Source: Primulina eburnea
Lineage: Eukaryota > Streptophyta > Magnoliopsida > Lamiales > Gesneriaceae
Reading direction: 5' to 3'
Assembly: GCF_022965805.1 (NCBI RefSeq)
Contig: NC_133101.1
Coordinates: 46,580,342 to 46,644,341 of the forward strand
DNA length: 64,000 bases
In this document: one piece after another, positions 54,771 through 64,000 of the stretch
Numbering within the stretch: position 1 is the stretch's first letter
How the letters are laid out: each line of letters opens with the position of its first letter
Translations under genes and position numbers: made by a program
Notes under the pieces: model-generated
What the model was told of the DNA's origin: nothing
Seen by the model: the letters and a program-made list of their open reading frames with translations, nothing else
The model's database searches: none

Positions 54771-56438
54771 ATGGATGCTAGCAGTTATCACCCTCAATTT
54801 GAGAGGAACAATCAAAGAAGGAGTGTTGGAGTTCACCAAGTAAATGAATTTTCTGCTGTCACTGCACAATTAGAAGCACATAACAGAAAAATAGACAGCT
54901 TGAATGTAAACGGGACAACGATGCGCCTGAAAGATATATTCTGTGATAAATGCAGAGGAGAACAGTATGTTAAGGATTTTCAAGACAGTGGTACCTTCTA
55001 TATGCATGAGGAGGCACCAGTAAATCACGTGGGGATTCAAAACAGTCGTAGGAATAATCCATATTCGAACACATATGATCCTAGATGGAGGCAACACCCA
55101 AACTTCTCATGGGGTGGGCAAAGCAGTCAGAATCGACCCCAAGGAGGAAACCAGTATGGTAAGCAACCGATATATCCAACTGAGACTAGAAAGAAGAAGT
55201 CTAGTTTGGAGCAAATGATGTCTAAGTTCATCTCATCCATCGAGAATAGACTACAGAACCAGGATGCATCGGTAAAGAGTTTGGAGAATCAGAAGTTGGC
55301 TAAAATGATCACTAACAGAGATCTGAGCACCTTGCCAAGCAACACAGAGACTAACCCGAAAGAGCAAGTGAAAGACATAGCATTGAGGAGTGGAAAAGTG
55401 CTTGAACAAAATGAGAAAGAAAAAGAGGATAAAAGAGAGGAAGCGGCTGACACGTCTAGAGGTAAGTCTTCTAACTTTACTCTTGCACCCACTGCAGAAT
55501 CTAAAATTTTTATCCCTCCACCTTTCCATGCAGCATTGAAAAAAGTGAAATTGCATGTGCAATTCTGTAAGTTCTTAGAAGTATTCAAGAAATTTCACAT
55601 TAATATTCCCTTCGCTGATGCTTTAATGCAAATGCCGAGTTATGCTAAATTTCTGAAAGACATCTTAGCTAACAAGAGGAAGTTGGAGGATCAGATGACG
55701 ATAAACTTGACTGAAAATTGCTCTGCATTGGTACAAAACAAGATCCCGCCAAAGTTGAAAGGCACAGAGAGTTTTTCTATTCCTTTAATGATTGATGAAG
55801 TTGTTTTTCATAAAGCCTTATGTGATCTTGGTGCGAGTATTATCCTTATGACTTTATCTGTATTAAGGAAACTTGGGCTGGGAGAGGCTAAGCCCACAAG
55901 GATGTCCTTACAACTATCAAACGGATCCATCAAATATACTCGAGGAGTCATAGAGGATGTGTTGGCGAAAGTGGACAAGTTCATATTTCCAGCAGATTTT
56001 GTAGTACTTGAAATGGAAGAAGACATGGAGATGCCCTTGATTTTGGGGAGATCGTTCCTTGCGACTAGCAAGGCCCTGATTGATGTTCAAGAAAGGAAGT
56101 TGAGATTGAATGTGGGAGAGGAAAAAATTACTTTTGATTTCTTTAATGCACTTAAGCACACACTGCGCATTGATGACTGTTTTAGAATTTATGTTGTGGA
56201 TTTAATTGTGTGTTATTTAGTGCAGGATTCTATGAATGACCCATTGGAAGTCACTGTCACTACTGAATTGAAGGAGGGTGACTTGGACGAAGAAAGAGCT
56301 GGAAAAATGGCATACTTTAATGCCAACCATCCATGGAGAAAGCCGATAAGGATGAGATTGGAGGATTTGGGAGACCAAAGAGACCTGAATCCTCCGAAGT
56401 CAAGCATTGAAGACCCACCAAAACTTGAGCTCAAATAA
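54771..56438 (+). pseudogene. ATH3 gag C-terminal half and protease
   Basis: 555 codons in one frame, showing that gag and protease are a single ORF in this lineage. Zinc knuckle CDKCRGEQYVKDF has lost its His and last Cys, so it cannot bind zinc normally. A Lys/Glu-rich linker follows, then protease LCDLGASIILM and the MPLILGRSFL block. The frame ends at TAA 56436-56438, where ATH1 has a Pro codon. ATG 54771 is only the first Met after the break. Confidence 0.87.
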
Positions 56439-57003
56439 CTGCCTCCGCACCTGAATTGCGTATACGTAGGTGAGAATAGCAAATTACCTGTCATTATTTC
56501 TGCTGCTTTGATAGATGCAATGGAAGTAAATCTGTTGAATGTTCTTAAAGAGCACAAGAGGCATTTGGCTGGAAGGTGGCAGACATTCAAGGAATAAGTC
56601 CATCAATCTGTATGCACAAAATCCTGATGGAGGAGAAGTATTCACCCCTTGTGCAACCACAGAGACGACCCAATCCAAAGATCCAAGAGGTAGTGTATGC
56701 TGAAACCATCAAGCTTCTCGATGCAGGTATTATCTATCATATCCCCGATAGAGCATGGATAAGCCCTGTTCAGTGTGTGCCTAAGAAATGTGGGATTACT
56801 GTGATCACGTATGAAAGGAATGAACTTATTCCCACTATGACTGCTACGGGGTGAAGAGTGTGTATTGATTATAGGAAATTAAATTATGCAACATGTAAGG
56901 ACCATTATTCCTTTCCCTTTATTGATCAGATGTTAGAGAGACTAGGAGGACATGAATTTTACTGTTTTCTAGATGGGTATTCGGGGTATAATTAAATCAA
57001 TAC
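56439..57003 (+). pseudogene. ATH3 start of reverse transcriptase, truncated
   Basis: A linker with a one-base deletion near 56555, then GISPSICMHKILMEEKYSP, SPVQCVPKKCGITV, a TGA near 56854, CIDYRKLNYAT and FYCFLDGYSGYN. Coding ends there at the LTR-G border. RT active site, RNase H and integrase are absent from the window. Confidence 0.85.
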
Positions 57004-57646
57004 TGTAATAAACAAGCCTGGTGAACGGTACGGTTTAAGATTTCGTATGATTATTGACTATTTGGTTAATTTTAAGTATAGTTTTGATGTTAAGAGTTGC
57101 GATTTATGGTTTATAGTATTGCTGATATTAGATGATGTGTAGTTGTATTGTAGTGTTGTTGCGATTTAATCCATGGTAATTCGTATGTTGAGCCAATTGG
57201 TATGAGGCAAATTGGGGTGGTTAGATAAGTTATAGAGTTGCAACTTTCTTGTTGGGAGTGTTGCCAGATTATGAGGAGAAGTGACGTTGCGATTCGATTT
57301 TAGATGCAAAAGTTATTTTTGGCTACAGAGGAGAGTGCACCCGCACTCCATTTTTCAGGGCACCCGCGGTGACTGGACAGAAGAGGCAGTGCACCCGCAC
57401 TGAAAAAGGGACTGCACCCGCGGTGGCAGGATAGAGCCTTCAGCGCACCCACAGTCAGTTTTGTAGCGCACCCGCGGTCGTCACTTTGGATTTTCGGAAG
57501 TGTTTCAGAATGCCTAGCGCACCCACGGTGTATTTTGGAGCGCACCCGCGATGCGTGAACAGTATAAGCGTGTTTTTGGTTTTAAGTGATATAATAGAAG
57601 TGTTGGCTCTTATTATCTAATTTCTTCTCCTCTTCTCGAAATTTAA
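57004..57646 (+). repeat. LTR-G: 5' part of a gypsy-like LTR, cut by TEK3
   Basis: TGTAATAAAC at 57004 looks like an LTR start, directly after the broken ATH3 RT. It contains a palindrome array (57334-57555), a TATA-like GTGATATAATAG (57587-57598) and a pyrimidine-rich leader, in the same order as in TEK2 and TEK3 LTRs. It ends where TEK3 begins. Confidence 0.7.
57334..57555 (+). repeat. Palindrome array in LTR-G
   Basis: Mixed units GTGCACCCGCACT, GCACCCGCGGTG and CGCACCCACGGTG, about nine copies in all, 15-40 bases apart. Confidence 0.88.
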
Positions 57647-57775
57647 TATAAGGCCCGAGAATTTGATTATCATAATCAGATTTGTTTTGTTGATAATTAA
57701 GATGATTATAGGTGCATTGTATCGGACTGGAAGAGACGAGAAAATATACAAAAGTGGTGTAAAGGACAAGCGGCA

Positions 57776-58044
57776 GCGCACATGCGCGAAGAAATAAGCG
57801 CAGATGCGCGAGGGGTCCAGAAGCCCTCGCACATATGCGCGAGATAAGGCACGCATATGCGCGACATTTCCAGAAATATTGGCGCACATGCGCGAGTAGA
57901 TACGCGCATCTGCGTGACACATCCAGAATCTTTGGCGCCTATGCCCGAGATGAAGCGCGCATATGCGCGAGGTGTTGGAATAGACATTGCCGAGACAGTA
58001 TGTCTCGCGCATATGCACGAGTTGAGGACGCGCATATGCGCGAG
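57776..58044 (+). repeat. Array of GCGCATATGCGC palindromes in TEK3 LTR
   Basis: About ten units of CGCATATGCGCGA or GCGCACATGCGCGAG, around 20-35 bases apart, with GCGCATATGCGC a perfect 12-base palindrome in several. Confidence 0.92.
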
Positions 58045-59216
58045 AAATCCAGCATGCACACTAAGTTGACACATGTCTTGGATGATATATAATGTGTAAA
58101 TGTTTCATTCCATCAGCTTGCACCGAGAGAAAGGGAGAGCAAACTTCAGAAATCCCCTCAAGTTTCATTCCATCCTTAAATTGTGAGTATTGAAGATTTA
58201 ACCACCCAAATTTCAATTCAAGTGTATATTTGCGCTCCTTGCATCAAGGGCTACAAAAGGAGGTAAATATTGTTCATTTCCAGCATGTTTCGAAATTTAT
58301 ATGTTGGAGGAATTGTGATTTTATTAGAGATTTATGTTCTTGAGTAGCTAGAGATCATAACGCCGTAAACGGATCGATTATCGGATGTCGTATGCAATTT
58401 GTATGAAATTCCAGCATGTATTGAGTGGAAATTATGCAGATTTTCAGAGTTTGGAAATGTTTATGATATGGATTATGAGTTGTAACTCAGTATCGATTGT
58501 TGTTGAGTTGATCGGTATCGAGAAACTACGCCGTTATGCCGTCGAATTGTATCGAAATTGATTATTGATTCGTACATGTATTGGTTGAGTTGAATGTTAA
58601 TCTTGTATCTATTGAACATTGCCATTTCAGATTCATCGTGCCTCACTTCGACATCGAGACCACGACATCGATAAAGGTTTAACAACGAAAGGTATATGTC
58701 ATGTTTTTGTTTGGGAAGACACAACTCAAATGAGATTCAATTTGAGTTTCCCAACAAAATCACATACTAGATTGTTGATTATATTTTGAATGCTTGTGCC
58801 TTGTTTATAGATTCATATTCAAGCCTTTTAAGATAGGTGAGTCATTTCGTAGATTCTCCAAATAACTAGACGTTCGGTGGTGTCGACGCTTCGGATCAGA
58901 ATCACTCCGATTGTAGATATTCGATACAGTCAGGACCGAAGTCTAGGAATAATATGTAACGCCACCCCGAATAGAAGACTTGTTACATCTTATTAACACC
59001 GGGATCCCTAGATTTAGACATGAGTCGAGTCAAGACATGAGGTAGAATACTATGAATTACGTTTCCTAGATTATGGGACGTATTGCTATTGATTATGGGC
59101 ATGATTGTTTTATCAGTCTTCACTAATATGTTATAATTATCGGTTCATGTATTATGATTTTGTATTCAATAGCATGACATGCATGTATACATGTTTTATA
59201 CTGGGATTTGTTCTCA

Positions 59217-59263
59217 CCGGAGTTTCCGGCTGTTGTTGTGTCTGTATGTGTGCATAACAACAG
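59217..59263 (+). other. Two-hairpin module in TEK3 LTR
   Basis: CCGGA-GTT-TCCGG, then CTGTTGTT, an 18-nt loop, AACAACAG. The eighth pair is T-A where TEK1 and TEK2 have C-G, a two-sided change. Confidence 0.7.
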
Positions 59264-59569
59264 GTAGGGCAGGATCTGGGTCACAACAGAGATGAGAGAT
59301 GGATATAGCGTGGTGATCACGGGCATAGCAGATGTACTAGTAGTTTGTCCTTTTGATCATGTACTGTATTTGAATACTGGTTTGTTGAATATGTACTGGA
59401 CAAGACATGTATAATATGTTTGTGGAGATAAAATAAATAACGTGCTTGTGCATGTTTATATACATTTGAATTAATGTTAAAAGAAATTTTCTTTATGACC
59501 CACATTTTCAAACAAAGATCCAATTAATCCCAAAAAGAATTGAGTTAGAGCCCGGGTCCCCACAACAGG

Positions 59570-59582
59570 TGGTATCAGAGCC
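59570..59582 (+). other. TEK3 primer binding site (initiator tRNA-Met)
   Basis: TGGTATCAGAGCC five bases after the LTR end. Confidence 0.93.
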
Positions 59583-59827
59583 GTAGGTTCTCTAGACGGA
59601 GATAGAATAGAATGAGCGGGGTAGATCGAGTCATCTTCCTTGCTTTATGATGTGCTAGCATGATTTATTGCTTTCCCTATTAAATGTTGTATTGTTATCT
59701 GAATTGATTTACAGCATGTATTCGCAAAGACTGAATCAGAACCGATTCTGGATCAGAGGTATATGATCAGAGGAGGGCTGAGACAGATTGTATAGATTGT
59801 GTATTAATCTGTTTGATATTCAGATAT

Positions 59828-61022
59828 TCCGCCTCGACGAGTACCGCAACCAGCAGTAGGTCGGGCACCAGAACAGGGCAGTACATCCAGTGATCCGATG
59901 GACGTGACTGCTACACCGATGGAGACTTTGCTTAAACGGTTTCAGTCTTTCTGACCACCGACACTGAAAGGCACAGAAAATGCAGTCGAGTGTGAAAGTT
60001 GGCTAGAGGATATCGAGATGCTATTTGAATCCCTTGAGTACACTGACGATCGACGAGTGAAATTAGTTGGGCACCAATTACAAGATGTAGCAAAGAATTG
60101 GTGGATTACTATGAAGAGGGCATTGGAGCACCGTAGCACACAGATTACTTGGAAGGTGTTCAAGACTGAGTTCTATCAGCGATTCTTTCCGGTGTCATAC
60201 CGAAAAGACAAGGGTGCCGAATTCGCCAATCTGAGGCAAGGGACAACTGAACATCGAGGAGTATGTTGCCAAGTTCTCGTCATTGCTCCGTTTTGCTCCT
60301 CATGTTGCCGAGAATGAAGAGGCCGTTGCGGATCAGTTTATAAATGGCTTGAATCCAGAAATCTTTACCTTGGTAAATACCGGTAGGCCCAACAACTTTA
60401 CTGATGCGTTGAATCGTGCCAAGGGAGCGGAAGATGGATTACTTAGGCAACGAAGTATTCCTTATGTTGCGCTGACTCCTAGACCGCCACTACCTTCAGT
60501 TCAACCCCTCCTCGATTTGAGAGCGGTGGTAGCAGCAGTGGAAGAAAAGATCAGTTGAAAGCGAAGGGTAAACAGTTTAAGAGATCAGGGAGCAGTTCGT
60601 CGAGCTCCAGCGGGTCACGACAGAGAGGTCCTGGCCATAGTACAGAGTATACAGGTGTGTACTGTAGTTCCTGTGGAGGTAGGCATGCCACTGAGCAGTG
60701 TCAAGGTGTGATGGGCAGATGTAACATATGTAGGCAACAGGGGCATTTCGCCAAAGTCTGTCCACAGAGGAGTTCACAGAGATCTCAGGGTGCAGGGTCT
60801 TCTGCGTCAGTAGCTCAGCCTAAGAGGCAAGATTCGTCTGTCCCTTCCTTCCAGCCAACCTCTACACCGACTCAGCCTCGAGCCAGAGGTAGCCAAATAG
60901 TGAGCCAGCCTCCCAGACAACAGGCTCAGGTGTTTGCATTGACAGAGGAGCAAGCTCAAGATGCACCGGACGATGTGATCGCAGGTAACTGTTTCCTTTG
61001 CGATTATCCTGCATATGTTTTG
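59828..61022 (+). pseudogene. TEK3 gag and start of protease, frameshifted
   Basis: Begins PPRRVPQPAVGRAPEQG; the ATG seen in TEK1 and TEK2 is ATT here. TGA at about 59951 replaces His. The core lies in 60018-60317. An extra G at about 60240 shifts the frame to 60283-60558 (ADQFINGLNPEIFTL). A second shift near 60497 leads to 60555-61058 with the zinc knuckle [14 protein letters not shown]. Here gag runs into protease in one frame ([18 protein letters not shown]). An extra A at about 61026 breaks the DTGAS motif. Confidence 0.87.
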
Positions 61023-62106
61023 ATTAGACACAGGTGCATCTCATACATTCATTTCTGAGCGCTTTGTATTGTTGCATGCTTTGCCTGTCGAGTCCTTATC
61101 TGCTGTATTGTTTATTTCTTCTCCGTTGGGAAGTGTTCTTATATCTGTGACTTCAGTTAGACATTGTATACTACAGTTTGAAGGTCATGAGATTGATTTA
61201 GAGTGTATTGTACTTGGGATAGCTGATTTTGATTGTATTGTTGGGATTGATATGTTAACCAAGTACCGAGCCACTGTAGACTGTTTCCAGAAAATTGTCA
61301 GGTTCAGACCAGAGATGGCTGACGAGTGGAAATTCTACGGGAAGGGTTCCAGATCTCGGAATCCCTTAGTGTCTGCTTTAACTATGACCAGATTGTTACA
61401 GAAAGGAACAGAGGGGTTCCTTATATATTCAGTAGATCTACTGAAATCGAGCCCAGTATTGGCAGATCTGCCAATAGTACGTGAGTTTGCCGATGTATTC
61501 CCAGACGAGATTCCAGGGTTACCTCCAGTCCGAGAGGTAGATTTCAGCATCGATCTTATACCAGGTACAGCTCCCATATCTCGAGCTCCGTATAGAATGG
61601 CGCCTATTGAATTGAAAGAACTGAAAGCTCAGCTTGAAGATCTATTGGCCAAGGGTTACATCAGACCGAGTGTATCTCCTTGGGGTGCACCAGTGCTGTT
61701 TGTATGGAAGAAAGACGGCTCGACGAGATTGTGCATTGATTACCGGCAACTGAACAAGGCGACGGTGAAAAACAAATATCCATTGCCTCGCATCGATGAT
61801 TTATTTGATCAATTGCAGGGATCCTCCGTCTATTCAAAGATTGATCTGAGATCCGGATATCACCAGCTGCGAGTACAAGATGTTGATATACCGAAGACAG
61901 CATTCCGAACCAGGTATGGACATTACGAGTTTATTGTCATGCCTTTTGGTTTAATGAATGCACCAGCGGTGTTTATGGGATTGATGAACAGTGTCTTTCA
62001 GAGATATCTAGATGAATTTGTTATTGTTTTCATTGATGATATTCTGGTTTACTTGAGAAATGAGACTGATCATGCCGAGCATTTAAGAATTGCATTACAG
62101 ACATGA
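61023..62106 (+). pseudogene. TEK3 protease remainder and RT
   Basis: Starts after the frameshift inside DTGAS; the first Met is 61069. [11 protein letters not shown], then [47 protein letters not shown] and the active site FIDDILVY follow. A one-base deletion near 62101 ends the frame. The VRKKDG motif of TEK1 and TEK2 is VWKKDG here. Confidence 0.9.
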
Positions 62107-64000
62107 GAAATGAGAGATTATATGCTAAATTGTCAAAGTGCGAGTTTTGGCTGAGACATGTTATGTTTTTGGGACATATCATATCTGGAGATGGTATTTA
62201 TATGGATCCGAGTAAAGTTGAAGCTGTGATCAGTTGGCCAAGACCGACTTCTGTGCCAGAGATACGCAGTTTCATGGGTCTAGCAGGCTATTACCGACGA
62301 TTTATTCGAGATTTCTCCAGTATAGCAAAGCCAATTACACAGTTGACACAGGAAAATGCGCCTTTTGTGTGGTCTGAAGCATGTGAGTCTAGCTTCTTGG
62401 AGCTGAAGAAACGACTGACCAGTGCTCCAATATTGATGATACCTTCAGGTACTGGTGATTTCCTTGTGTATTGTGACGCATCTTACAGAGGGCTAGGATG
62501 TGTTCTTATGCAGCGAGGACATGTGATTGCATATGCTTCGAGACAGTTGAAGACTCACGAGACCCGGTACCCAATTCATGATCTTGAATTGGCGGCTATA
62601 GTATTTTCATTGAAAACCTGGCGTCACTACCTCTATGGAGAGAAATTTGAAATCTACTCTGATCACAAAAGCCTGAAGTATTTATTTTCTCAGTCAGAGT
62701 TGAACATGAGACAGCGTAGATGGCTCTATTTGTTGAAAGATTTTGATTGCGAGATCAAATACTATCCAGGGAAGTCAAATGCAGCAGCGGATTCCTTGAG
62801 TCGAAAGGTATGTGCTCTATCCTTATCGACGATAGGTGTCTCGAATTTAGTTGAAGATTGCTGTTTGTCTGGTTTAGCATTTGCCACAGATAGTAGACCA
62901 TTGAGACTTGTTACAATTCAAGTTGAGCCAGATTTGATTATGAAGATTAAGAAAGCTCAAATAACTGATCAGAATGTGTAGAAATCGATTGATATGGTCA
63001 GATCAGGACATCAGTCTGAGTATCAAGTACATGATTATGTTCTGTATGTGAATAACCGTCTTGTAGTGCCAGATGTTCCAGAATTGAAACAACAGATTTT
63101 GTCAGAAGCGCACTGTAGTCGGTTTAGTATTCATCCTGGTGGCAGGAAGATGTACAATGACTTGAAGACATAGTTCTGGTGGAAACAAATGAAGTCAGAC
63201 ATTGCCGAATTTGTGTCTAAATGTTTGAATTGCCAACAGGTAAAGGCTGAGAGAAAGAAGCCCGGAGGTCTACTTCAGAGTTTATCTATTGCTGAATGGA
63301 AATGTGACCACATTTCCATGGATTTCGTGACGAAGTTACCTCAATCATCCCGGGGCTGTGATGTAATTTGGGTCATTATTGACAGATTGACCAAATCAGT
63401 TTGTTTTATTCCATACAAAATGACGTATCAACATGATCAGATGGCCGAGTTGTATGTCAGAGAAGTAGTCAGATTGCATGGTGTGCCAAAGTCTATCGTA
63501 TCAGATCGTGATCCACGATTCACTTCTCATTTCTGGCACAGTTTACAGCAGGCTTTAGGTACGACATTGCACATGAGTACTGCTTATCATCCTCAGACAG
63601 ACGGGCAGTCAGAGCGGACTATCCAGACTTTAGAGGATATGCTGAGAGCTGTAGTACTAGATTTTGGTACTAGTTGGCAAGATTCATTGCCACTTTGTGA
63701 ATTCTCGTACAATAACAGTTATCAGACGAGCATTGAGATGGCACCGTTTGATGCTTTGTATGGCAAGAAGTGCAGATCTCCATTGTACTGGGATGATATA
63801 TCTGAGGTACCAGAATTAGGGCCTGATATAATTCGAGAAATGACTGCGAAGGTGAAGATAATTCAGAAGAGAATGAAGACTGCACAAGATAGGCAATCCA
63901 AATATGCAAATATCAGACGAAGACCGTTAGTATTTGAACAGGGAGACATAGTATTTTTGAAGATTTCTCTTATCAGAGGCGTTGTACGATGTGGCCAGCG
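62103..64000 (+). pseudogene. TEK3 RT end, RNase H and integrase, runs off the window
   Basis: [22 protein letters not shown], RNase H ([35 protein letters not shown]), then integrase. TAG codons at 62979-62981 and 63171-63173 replace Gln codons present in TEK2. After 63174 the frame is open to the window end, with [16 protein letters not shown], the core acids in [14 protein letters not shown] and GQSERTIQTLE, and the start of the C-terminal region. A Cys replaces Trp near 63304 in EWKCDH. Confidence 0.9.

Larger units (their letters stand above)
52486..57003 (+). mobile_element. ATH3: 5' part of a diverged Athila element, cut by LTR-G
   Basis: LTR, degenerate PBS, gag, protease and the start of RT on the plus strand. 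Homology stops inside the RT motif GYSGYN at about 57003. It is much more diverged from ATH1 and ATH2 than they are from each other, with many shifts, so it is the oldest Athila copy here or another subfamily. Confidence 0.88.
57647..59564 (+). repeat. TEK3 5' LTR
   Basis: 1918 bp. The first bases are TATAAGGCCCGAG, a mutated TGTAAGG start; the end is GGTCCCCACA. From about 58240 it is collinear with the TEK2 LTR, but the upstream array is of an entirely different motif. A TATA-like GATATATAATG lies at 58084-58094 and the two-hairpin module at 59217-59263. Confidence 0.9.
57647..64000 (+). mobile_element. TEK3: Tekay/Del chromovirus, 3' end outside window
   Basis: 5' LTR, tRNA-Met PBS, gag, protease, RT, RNase H and integrase in order; the window ends in the integrase C-terminal part. 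Closest to TEK2 in sequence. Gag and protease have several one-base insertions, and pol has a deletion and two TAGs. Confidence 0.93.

Noticed and set aside
57617..58092. Overlapping ORFs on both strands over the TEK3 palindrome array, rich in Arg, His, Cys and Ala
   Set aside because: Palindromic GC-rich repeats lack stop codons in several frames; the predicted proteins only translate the repeat.

Overview
The window is a plant nuclear genome segment made almost wholly of LTR retrotransposons, most inserted inside one another. I found no intact host gene, rRNA, tRNA or CRISPR array. Plant origin is shown by Athila-type and Tekay/Del-type Ty3/gypsy elements, a Ty1/copia lineage, and primer binding sites matching plant tRNA-Asp and initiator tRNA-Met. 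The post-pol ORFs remind me of retroelement proteins from Lamiales (Gesneriaceae such as Dorcoceras or Primulina), but that placement is weak and from memory.

Left half (1-38603). Reading rightwards, element borders close one after another, as expected of nested insertions whose left halves mostly lie outside the window. TEK1 (Tekay, minus, complete, 3179-11476) sits in the RT gene of ATH1 (Athila, plus, 1-18123). ATH1 sits in COP1 (copia, 18124-23019). COP1 sits in the left LTR of GYP1, an old non-coding gypsy-like element (23020-30158). GYP1 sits in the RT gene of COP2 (copia, 30159-36195), which appears to interrupt a further gypsy-type LTR, LTR-C (36196-38603). LTR-B of GYP1 holds about 0.5 kb of organelle-like, probably mitochondrial, DNA.

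Middle (38604-52414). A degraded stretch with short broken ORFs and a TATA-containing leader may be an endogenous pararetrovirus remnant (39143-40200, low confidence). Next comes ATH2 (Athila, minus, 40801-52414), split by TEK2 (Tekay, plus, 42124-50585). TEK2 has nearly identical LTRs and a clear 5-bp target duplication.

Right end (52415-64000). ATH3 (Athila, plus) has a 5' LTR back to back with that of ATH2. Its RT is cut by an LTR of another gypsy-like element (LTR-G, 57004-57646), which is cut in turn by TEK3 (Tekay, plus, 57647 to beyond the window).

All coding regions belong to gag, protease, RT, RNase H, integrase or post-pol ORFs, and every element carries stops, frameshifts or deletions. 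The signals most worth following are: (1) a two-hairpin module kept in all Tekay LTRs here, with pairing-preserving substitutions between families; (2) arrays of different GC-rich palindromes lying a similar 30-50 bp upstream of the TATA-like box in three LTRs; (3) a copia lineage with divergently oriented post-pol ORFs and its own antisense TATA box; (4) the organelle-like insertion.
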